From Atriophallophorus winterbourni (lineage: Eukaryota > Platyhelminthes > Trematoda > Plagiorchiida > Microphallidae), in NCBI GenBank assembly GCA_013407085.1, contig JACCGJ010019696.1, positions 1 through 64,000 of the forward strand: a DNA stretch of 64,000 bases, given 5' to 3'. Below the pieces are notes generated by a model. The model did not search any database and was not told where the DNA came from. It was given only the letters and a program-made list of their open reading frames with translations. This document shows positions 50,883 through 61,300 of the stretch, piece after piece. The position numbers and the translations under genes are program-made. Positions within the stretch are counted from its first letter, which is position 1, and each line of letters begins with the position of its first letter.

Positions 50883-52149
50883 TTTAAACTATTACACAGA
50901 ACTGTGACAATTAAAATGTCGCACCACCTAGCACTGCTTATCGATCGAGGCCCCATTACTTGGGCGGCGGAGCCACTGTCTCGACTCCAAGGTCATTCAT
51001 ATTCAAATTCCATTGGTCATCCTAATAGCGTGGCCCATTTCAAATTCAAAGGTACATTTGGGTCGGGTGAATAATTTGCTCTGCTCGCTCCTTTTATAAC
51101 CGGTTGGGTGGATCGACAGCCTCAAGATAGAGGCTTCGATTCGAGCTATTCATTTTTATTCTTTTTCTTTGTTAATGTGTTGTAATAATAATATTAATAA
51201 TAATAAATAAATAAATAATAAATTTAATGCATGAAATTGAGTGGAAGCTAAAAGCCATAATAACCGAAAGTAATCATGGTATTTCAACAAAGATTTTGAT
51301 GAAACTGGTAAAAGTTAAAATTTGTACAATGATAGCGATCAGTTACAATTTTAACGCGATTGAAAAGATTATCGGTATAGTATGGAGAAAATCGAACAGA
51401 AAATTTAATAATCCTAAATGTTGCAATCAATAATCGCAAATAATTATTACACCGTGGCTTCAAAAAAATTAAATATTCACACCATTACCTCTCGCGAATT
51501 TTTCTATTACATTGCCGACAATTTAGTACATACGGAGCCATTCACACCCTTAAAATAAATCACAATTTCATTCGACCATTGTATAGTCGAATGGAAAATG
51601 TATGGGAGTAATTGATTAATCATTGCCTTGAAAATGAACTTTGAACGCAATCTGTAAGCACAGTTTTAGGATAATGAAACGGAAGTTTTGTCAGAACAAC
51701 ATTAACAGTCAAAACAGGGAACGCGTCTCAAAAGCACTCCATCCACCACCTCTAATTGGTCTCATCACTGAAAAGCTCATTGAAATCGTGGGGATGACAA
51801 GGCAGCTAAACAAACACAGGATCGATTGGCCTACTTATCACGTGCAACGTGAATTCGGTCAAGGTAAATTGTCATTGGCACAAGGTTAAGATGTCTATTG
51901 AAGACGTGAGTAAAGTTGAGTGGTACTAAAAATACTGTTAAAAGTAAACTTGCATGTAACTTGAAATACTATTTGTTCGTTGCAGTTCCGAGAGCCATAT
52001 GGTGGAGTTCTCTGCCATAGCTATCTTCGTCTTTTACCTGCCTCCATGCAGTCGTTTCATATGATGCTTAATGCTACGTCGCCGGTGTCTAACACATGTT
52101 CAGCTAAAGCTGAGTCTTTGATTAGAGACTGATAAGCAGCCTCATTTTC
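50883..52149. other. spacer, only a microsatellite seen
   Basis: Contains the (TAA)n tract at 51183. A tRNA-like word tcgattcgagc near 51133 does not fold into a tRNA by eye. The gap 53701-54719 before the musashi promoter region is also empty. Confidence 0.5.
51183..51225. repeat. (TAA)n/(TAAA)n microsatellite
   Basis: aataataatattaataataa followed by three taaa units. No element body is recognised upstream. Confidence 0.8.
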
Positions 52150-52340
52150 AAGATTCAAGATTCAAGAATTTATGGTATAAAAAAGCTCGTAGCTGTACAA
52201 CACCACAGGATATTCGTATAAGGACAATAAATATATATACAAAAAAGATTGAGTCATTAAGAAGATCGACAGTTTTGTAGTTGCAAAAAAATGCCATGTA
52301 TTGTGGCGGTATGATGGGTAAAATAATATTCGTTTGGAAA
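52150..52340 (-). mobile_element. CR1/L2-like LINE 3' tail fragment
   Basis: The plus-strand text attcaagaatttatggtata followed by a caacaccacaggat word matches the 3' UTR of the 34195-35430 copy. Only the last 150-200 bp appear to be present. Confidence 0.55.
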
Positions 52341-53700
52341 AAATCATGTTATATAAACGGGATGTAGGGTGGAATTACTACGCATAAATAAATCCAATTT
52401 ATTCCTGAAAATCTTTTCACTAGATGATTGGACAACATTTGTGTACGTAATTCTAGTGCCGTTGAATCCTGGTATGATATTCCCTGGCGGTCTGTCTTAT
52501 ATACACACCGGAGACAATTGGTAGAGATATCCAATGGTAACTTATCCTTGAGGGTTATCATGGCCGAGCGAAAAATTCTATCGTTCTTATATGGCACCTT
52601 TTGAAATCCCGTTTAGGATTCTACTTATCGCATGCCACTTCGACTTATGAGTGTACATCCCATGACACGCCAGTTTTTCTGCGTCTGTTGTGTGGGATAT
52701 TACACCCGCTTTGATTGGCGCTTTACAAAACTCGCTAGGTATTCATAGTCTATAAGCCACCGAATGGCTTCTTGATGAGCACATTTCTTCTCTACCTCAT
52801 TGCTACACATGTGCTCGATTTTATGAAAGATGGTCGATGCCATTCATCTGAATACCTGTTCAATATGAGCTGAAGTGTGTTTTAAGACGGCAACCGTTTC
52901 GAGTGGTTTTCGTTGGACTGAAGTTTTAGCGTTGTGATGCACCTTTTGAGTCAAACAGGCTATAAAGAGAAGAGTACATGTGATGGATTGCACTTCATTT
53001 GTACCTCTAATTCGAGGATCTTGCTCGTGTTTTTGATGGCAAATGTTTCATCAACGTAACACCATCACAGCTTGAATTTTATATTTTTAATGCTCAGAGC
53101 TTACTTTCAAATTACTCTGAATACGTATTTGCTAGTAGTGGGTATATATGCGAACGCGTTTCTAACCCCTCATTCTGTCTTTTTATCAGTTTACTAACAT
53201 GTAGTGCATTGGCACGTCACTGAATGTTAAAATTTGTGCGATATTGCATACTGGCGTCTGTTTTCATTGCCCGTCTAGCGATTTGAAGCACGCTAGTTGT
53301 GTTTACATTCTTAAACAAAGCGCTCACATCGAAGCTGACCATAAGTTTGTGGTCTTCTATGGATACGGGTTACACTCTCGACAGAACGGATAAAGCTGAA
53401 CAATGTCCTGTGATAATCGATCGAACAGATACTTTTCGCGCACAACGCTCTCCACTACTTAAAAGAACGTGTAGCTTAGTACTTTGTTCACAAATGTTCT
53501 AGCAAGTAATTGATTTGAATGTTTCGGGCAGATCGTGTATTAATAATTGAAAGATTGTTTTATGTAATCGGTTCAAGTAGACTTTCGGTAACGTTTTACT
53601 TATGAGAGAGAAGCTTCGGAGACCAACATTGATGTTGTGTGTTCGAGTGTTCGACTGTTATAGATTCTCATATCACTTGCTTAAGATTTTCTATTAGACA
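52341..53700 (-). mobile_element. Penelope-like reverse transcriptase relic
   Basis: The minus strand reads KLMVSFDVSALFKNVNTTSV, which matches the SFDV-SLFT-VP motif that marks Penelope-like RTs. It is followed by a frameshifted NEGL and LLANTYSE-FESKL stretch like the EGLPMGSP-SPLLANIYLE core. The last part (NCLRCVYKTDRQGISYQ and LELRTQMLSNHL) could be the remains of the GIY-YIG-type endonuclease linker. Many stops. Confidence 0.55.
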
Positions 53701-54719
53701 CATCTCATTATGATTCTTCCGTCCTATGAATCGATTAGCTTAGTTTTCATCATGTTATTGAGCCGAGAGAGATATCAAGTTCATCTTTAATTCAAAGAGG
53801 AGAGGAAAAAGAATAGAATTTGATTTTAAATGTCAACCCACTGTCCTTACTTACGAGCGCTGTTGACCTCCTGGAAGTCATCGCAACAGTTGTTAATTCT
53901 TTTGGAATACTGTTAGAAGTTCTTGTCAAGAAGACGTCATGGGTGCTGAATAAAAGCGTTGGTTGTAACCTTTGTTTATTTGATTTTTCGCATTGGTGGC
54001 GGGGGATGACCTCAGGCATTTGTAAATAGGTGCCTCAGAAGGTTGGTCCGTATGAAGAACAAAATCTAAGAAAAAACACTGGGCAGACGTTTGCGTGGCC
54101 ATAACCTCCATCTTTCACACTGACTTGCGATTGGTTTACATTTTATGAACTGCATTCTCTATTACACAAAATCGAAAATAGGTTGCATTATTGTTTATAG
54201 CTAAACTTGGACATGCGGTTTATGAACCAAATACGCATCCTCCACGACAATCAGGTGATCAAACAAGCAGCCAGGTCAATAATTTTGGATAGCAAAATAC
54301 TTAACGAAAGCGCCATATTAAAATCAAATGCAACAGTGTACTGCCTCGCAGGAAGCTGAATTATGAATTTCTTTCGGTGGATAAACTTAGTTTATAATCA
54401 GATATTTCTACGAGTGTTTCGCGGCAACTATTCATGTTAATCGAGCTGGAAACATAGAATGTTGATGGTTCGTACAAATCCATTTTCTGCGGAGCCAAGT
54501 CGTGCTTAGGAAAATCAATTCATTTTTTTCATTTCAGAAGCTGCTTGATATTTTTGATGAGACAGTACAATTTATTTGTGCAACGGTTTCGAGAATGGCC
54601 ATAAATAGTTTAAGGAACATTCTTGTTTGCAGTCCACTCTCCAGTGGATATTTTTTAATGTTTGTACTTTAATAGCAAAATTTTCTACATTTTAGTTCAA
54701 TTCTGCTAGGGTAAGCTCA

Positions 54720-55106
54720 CGTGATTACTCCCTGCATGAGTGAAAGCATGGCATTCGCTACATCAGAACAGCTGATGTCAAAACATTCAACCAATAAGCG
54801 TTTAGCTTTAATTTCGCCAATAGTGAAGCTACATTGTGAACGACCTTGGAATATAGAATCGCTGTGATTGGTTATGGAATGCAACGGCAGTAAGTAACTC
54901 CAGCTTATTAACTGCATTCCGGAGCGCGTGCCGGTTATTTGTGGCAGTTTGAACTACGTACTCTGTGGGCCTCCTGGTGTATAGGCCATTATCGCTGCAT
55001 TTTGCGTCAAGCTTTAGCTTCGTGAACTTTATTATTTGAGGAGTTTATCTTGGCGCGGGAGTGCATTTTATTAATGAGATATTGTTTGGTCGACTGAGCC
55101 AATCAA
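54720..55106 (+). promoter_or_regulatory. possible promoter and 5' UTR of the musashi gene
   Basis: Upstream of the start codon there is a CCAAT word at 54791-54795, an inverted one (ATTGG) at 54867-54871, a locally GC-richer stretch around 54920-54980 and an E2F-like TTGGCGCGGG at 55050-55059. No TATA box or transcription start can be assigned. These are short motifs that occur by chance, so they are only pointers. Confidence 0.2.
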
Positions 55107-55342
55107 ATGCCCGAAATGACTGTTAGCAGACCGAAACCAAGTGTAAGCCCTTCTGAAGATTCGGCTGTCGGAGATATCACCCCGAATGGAACTAGCACCG
55201 TAGGAAGTAACAATGGGGATGTTTTGTGCTCGGATTCGTCAAATCCTATGGAATGTGCTGTCGATACTTATTCCAAGTTGTACGTGACGAAGAGGCAATG
55301 CTCCGTGACAATGGAAAATGGATCTGATTCCAACGATCCGGG
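55107..55342 (+). CDS. msi: musashi coding exon 1 (N-terminal tail)
   Basis: Encodes residues 1-78 plus two bases of codon 79. It is rich in Ser, Thr, Asn and Gly with no domain, and ends with acidic SNDP residues just before the RRM. It starts at ATG in caaATGc, nine bases after an in-frame TGA, with a second ATG at codon 4. The donor is gg|gtaagt. Vertebrate and fly Musashi tails differ in length; at 78 residues this one is clearly longer than the roughly 20 residues of vertebrate Musashi. A non-coding 5' exon could lie upstream but cannot be seen. Confidence 0.88.
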
Positions 55343-58300
55343 GTAAGTCTTCGCTGAAATAGTTTTTATTTCCAAATTATGCATTACTATTATAAAAACG
55401 CTTGAGTATCTTGGTTTTATACGATAGCCGATATTGTTTCTATGTGCGATGAATGTCAGATTGCAGCTATAATAAGATTTTACACTAGATCACAACTTAT
55501 GTAAAAACACAAACATGTGTGTCAACGCTTGTCAACAGCTTAGCTGTCAACTAGCTGTTTTCGCATACTTGTTTAAACGTGATAAATTAATGTTGATTTA
55601 TTCTGCTAACGTGTCCATCACTGAAACGCGTCGTTAGATACAAAAATCTGCATTGAAGTTGACAGCCCTTGACGGGAAGATGTGTATTTGTCCGTCCCAC
55701 CTGTTTTCATTATTAGCTTTTACAATTTTCCTCAATTAGATTAATCATGCTCACGAATCAGGTACCTTGCAAGTTACTTACAAATTAATTCGAAATTCCC
55801 CTGAAATGTGTACGCAAGCTCTTCTCGACGAACCCCTTTCCGAATCCTGAACAGGCTGCACCCTGATTGAGAATAATCTTAGTAGATTTCCCCCGTGTGA
55901 TCAATATCATGAAACTATGCCCGTGTAATATACTAATGCATATTCTCAAACCACCACACCGCAATTAGAAAGCGTACCTGCAAGCAATCGATTGGAATAT
56001 ATTTGGGACCGATCGTCTATTCATAATGCAAAGAAATTTGAGTGCAATCGGTTAGAGCAGATTGCAAGCGTTTTTCTTTAAGGTCACCTCACCTAACGTG
56101 GTCGGTACATAAGTTCTTTCTGCTTGAGGTCACGGATGTCGCTATCGCGAACACGTTTAGCTGTGATGCCACTATTCAGCAATATCAGTTAACTGTAACT
56201 TTGTGGTAATATATAGACGTCCGTATTTAAATGTAGAGTACAGCTTAGACCCGTTTTCATTGTCTATAATGTTTGCACTACTATGTAGAAGTGCACTATG
56301 TAAGCAGTATGCTGTCTACTACAATGTTGCTTGCGACGATTTGTAACAGCAAACAAATGACCGTAATGCAATTGGGCCTTCTGAGAGAGCAAATCACTCA
56401 CCTACTCATTTTTCATCCCTCATGGCGTAAAGCAAAATCGAATAGCTTTATCCTAACCGCATTTTTGTCTGATTTTGATTGATGAAAGTTTTTTTTCTTT
56501 TTAATGTTTATCTGATTTCGAGTCTTACAAAACAGTATTTTTTTTGCCGTATCATTGACAGAATCATGGAGACATAGTAGTATCTTGTTCAGTTTGTGAA
56601 ATCATATCGCATCCGCTGCTTCACCCTAACGTAACTAGCGATAAGCATCGGCACTTATAACCCCAGCCGTCTTTTAAGGATAAAACGATGCATAAATAAT
56701 TCGAACTGTACGACTGCGCTGTGGATTGCTACTCGTCGAATTGTTCACACGGATATTCTTATCATTGAGCAAATGGCTGGATTTAGAGCTATAATTCAAC
56801 GTAGTTTGTGCTTCATATGTCTAGAGAACTACTGATGTTAGCTTTCAAAATGCGTGGATGTTTCATCAGTTTTCGTTTTATCTACCGTTAATTACCATGT
56901 TTCTTGCTGGAAAATGTGCTTTGACGTTAGGAAAACCGTTATTGATTTGTTCAGAGTGAAAGTTGCTCTTTTACCTAGCGGGCCGTTAGAGCTATGAAAC
57001 GACTTTGCCGTATTTGCACTAACAAGCAAGGAAAGCTTGTTACCATCCATGGTAAGGAAAGGCTCATTAGAGCTGTCGTGCTTATTTCGCTTCAGTCGTT
57101 CACACCACTTGATTGGATACAGGTTTGAGTCGAGTTTTAGACACCTCTTTCCACCGCGTTTGTAATTAATCTTCTATGGCTTGAGTTGCTTGTTATTTCT
57201 CGCCCTTTCGCATCTTCTTCGGATTTTTTATTGTGTTTGCATGGCAGTTAAACAGTCCGTACTGCTACCGATGTTAAGCTGTCAATGATGCCTAACATTT
57301 TGCTAATCAAACTTTTGGTTTTGATTTAGGCAACATATCTTGAGGTTTGCTTAGATTTATTTGTTTCTTGAAAATAAATTTTCTCTATTATAACCATGTC
57401 TTCTGAGTGTCACGAAAATCAATCGATGCAGTTTTGTTGCGCGGTAGTGTTTCTCGTCTGGAGCTGCGCGTTTGATTCACCTCTGCAAAGTTTGATCGAG
57501 CTGCAACTTCATTGATCAATCAATGGCATAATCATATCACTTTGTGAAATTTCGGCTTAACCACTGTTTACCCATTTGGCCGGTCACCCTTTGTGCAAAT
57601 TGCACCTTAATCTCGCCAGTCATCGACTGTCTATGTGGATGAGTCATCGCGAAAGCCATGATTTAGAACTGAATATTTTTCGGAACACGTGTAGGGTTTT
57701 GTTCATTTTCATGTGAATTCATTCGGCAATCGGAACAGTGCACAATGTTGATTAATTTTTCGGTATTTTCGTTAGAATATGATAAGCTCGTTTGGAAATA
57801 TAATGATACAATCGACCCTTTATACTGAAAGTGACTGTTATATTTTAGTGAGAAAGGAGTTCCAGCTATTGGTAACTCCTGAACACTGCAATATGATGGG
57901 TTGAATGGATGTGTATTTGTGCGTTACCAGCAATAACGTTTGTAGCCAGTGGTAATGATGTGAATGCGAAAACTCACTGAAGTTTCACTGTCATCATCGC
58001 TTTCTTCATTTGGCCCGATACAAACTAACTGTTTTTCAGCCCGCGTGAACTTTAGCAGACTACGCCACATTAACTAGATTCAAGCATGAATATAATCAAT
58101 TAAGTATACCGCAAACTGAATTTCCACAAGCATGCCACATTGTTTAGCCGTCTTTTGATTACCCTTTCCTCAACTATTCAAACAATTAACACCATTGCCA
58201 AACTGACACCTACATGTATCCTACAATGACGTGTTTTCTGCAGCGAATGCGAGCAGTTTATTTACTACTGTGAGAAGCTCAACGTTTGTGTTCAAATAAA

Positions 58301-61300
58301 ATACAGCTTATAAGAAAGCCTTACTCATATTTGTGTTATTTTTTTATACATCTTTGAAATAGAACTGCATGAGTTTCGCGAAAGCTTACTTGGGCTACTC
58401 CCACCAAGCCAAGTTAGAGCTTCGACGACGTTTTGGCTCTAGACATCGAAAAACCCTAACTATTCTAGTTGAGACTAAAATCAAATAAGCTAGATAAATT
58501 CCGTTGGTCTGATTGATATATAATGAAATGTACAAGCCAAGGCGTAACATGAAAATTAGAACCCTTTTATGCGATGATTCATGTCCACCTAGTGACGTAG
58601 CTATTTCTGTTCATTAAGATTTCCGTTCTCGTTATTCAGTTCGCTAGATGTCGATCAACTTCGCTTCTCCTACATCGTTTATTATTTTCAAATATGTTAA
58701 TGCGTATATTAGTGTTAACCAACGTCTTCCTTGCAGGAAAATGTTCATTGGTGGCCTCAGTCCTACTACGACTTCCGGTTAGTCACTATCTCAATTGCTT
58801 ACATGTTTCAGTGATACTTATTCTTTTGCTCATATTTCAACTAAACCCACCAAATGACTGCTCGTTTTTTAAACTGGATTCTGTATTGATGATTTTTGTT
58901 TTTGCATTTACTAACTTTCATCGGACCTTGGCGAAACTACTAGACACTAGCACAGGCTATCTGCTAGTACTTCTTATTTTATCCGGAATTCACTTCGGTT
59001 AAAAAATGTGCGCCCTTTTCTTTTGAACACTGGATGATTAATAAGCTTTTCTAACTGACAATGGCGGTATCTGGCGTCGTTATCGGTGCAGAAAAAGAGA
59101 TACCTTACCAGCGGTTTTGCCGCTCAACGTAAACTGAGATTAAACCTGCTTATTAGTCTCATAATCTGGGTAACATTAAAGTCAGTTTGCTCAACTAGTA
59201 ACATCGAATGATTTTCATCGTGTTATTCCGTTGGAGAACAAGGTATTGTTCAATATATTGTGGTGCTCACAACCCCATCCCTTACACACCACTACCGGTT
59301 TCTGGCTGATGGTCGTCATCAGGTGGAGACGGTAAGATCAGTGAGCATAGTAACAGTGGTAAACAAGGTCTTGTTCACTTAACTCGCCTAAGTTGTGAAC
59401 ATTCATGTCAGAACAATATCGTTTATTTGCTCTCGATGCTAAGACTGCGAATTTCCAATCAATTGTTTTGGAACCGTTGATAACTTGAAACTGGATTAGG
59501 ATTGATTTAATTTTGTCAAAGTCTACGTGGTTGTCCTATGCACGTGTGATTCATACCGCTATCTGTGAATGGACAAACTATGTTGATCGGTGTGGCGCAA
59601 GCGGACTTTATTTAATTCTGTATATTTTGTATTCTTTTTAATTGTTCTTTTTCAACCCGTGAAATTGTCACGATGAGCGATTTGTGTTTTGACGCATCGT
59701 CAATTCCAAATTGTTTTGAACGAACGGAAAATTTTTTTATGGTATCCTCAGTCGTAACCACATTGTCGCCATTCATTCTATTTTCAGAAAAACTCCGGGA
59801 TTACTTTCAAAAGTATGGCGAATTGAAAGAATACATGATCATGCGAGATCCGTTAACCAAGAGGTCTAGGTGCGTTCACACAAGTCGCGTTCAACTAAAA
59901 TTTGAATTTTTTCATCTTGCACGTGACATATTAGGCGCCTCTTGTTCACGTATCACTGTCACGCACTAATTCAAGGTCATCCAGGCAGTTGTGTTCGCCT
60001 GACTCATCGCGTTTGGCTCAGTTAATCTGCTTGAGAAGTGGCAAATTCACCGGATGAGTCACCCGGTACAAGACTTGGCGAAGCAGTTTAAATTTTCCGA
60101 CCATTTCCCCCAACGAACGCATTTTACTATGCGGCGTTTCAAATCAATAACTGTTAATGGTGTGAGCGTAAGAATGTGAAGAAAATGGCTTTATTTGTTT
60201 GAACAATTTTTTTAGAAAATATTAATTTAACCACACAAATTTTCGGAATACTTTGTACGAACACAAGATAAAATTTATAGTTTTGTGAAAAACGGGATTC
60301 GAAACAGCTTCAAAATCGTTTACCAGCGACATCAAACGTTGTGATTGTCGAAATTTTAGCCTGCAAGATTTTTTTTCAATATGTGCTTTTTCAGTATTCA
60401 TTTAAAATTTCTTCAACCGGCGAAGCAAATTTCCATGTTCCACAATATAGAAGGTGCATCGCATTTAAAGCGAATATCCTTGGTTTATACAGAAACGCTT
60501 CAAAAAATTTAACAAAAAAGGGTAATTAATTATAGAAAAATAGAGAAAAATTATGGAAAAATCAATTTTAAGCACGCCCGATTTAAAGGCCGCTCAAAAA
60601 GAGCAACGCCAAATTGTGACCAGGTGTGTTTGTTTTTCATTAAATCCAACAGATTGGTTGCATTTTATAGACCAATGGATCGTGATGCGTTTGCACGTCT
60701 AATTTTAGCTCTCAAGTTGTCTGTTTTGAAGGATAACCAAGCATGGAACGATTCCATTTGTCTACTTTGTTCGTCAGTTTTTTTGGTATTCTTTTTTCAG
60801 AGGGTTCGGTTTCGTCACGTTCACTGATCCAGCGTGTGTTGAAAAGGTTTTGGAAGCTGCACCTCACATCCTTGACTCCAAAAAGGTACGTTTATCGGTA
60901 TGTGATGATCAAACGAAACAAACTTTAGTTTAATTTGGTCAAATTCTACTTTCGCCTAAAAAACTGTGCCAAACTTTAAGTAAAATATAAGAGAGAGGGA
61001 ATGGAAAAGTCATTCCTAGCCTAACACTGAAAGAGAGCGTAGACGAGACGTTTGAATTGAAAGCCGATGTACTTCAATTAGTGAAGAATTGAAATGATAA
61101 TTTTTCGAAACGCTGACACCCGACATGTTTCTTTTTACTGAGGTATGTATATTTAATTCGAGATGTCTACCCAAGCTTTGGCGCTGGTCGCAACACATAT
61201 TAAGTCAAACAAGTTCTAAACATTTTCGGATTTTAAAAAAACAGACATCTCTTTTCTGTCCCGGTTATAATTTCTAAGTGATTCAAAGTTGTAATGGTCT

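Noticed and set aside
59673..59969. A single-exon gene starting at 59673
   Set aside because: Only 59788-59869 matches the RNA-recognition motif; the rest is intron that happens to be open.
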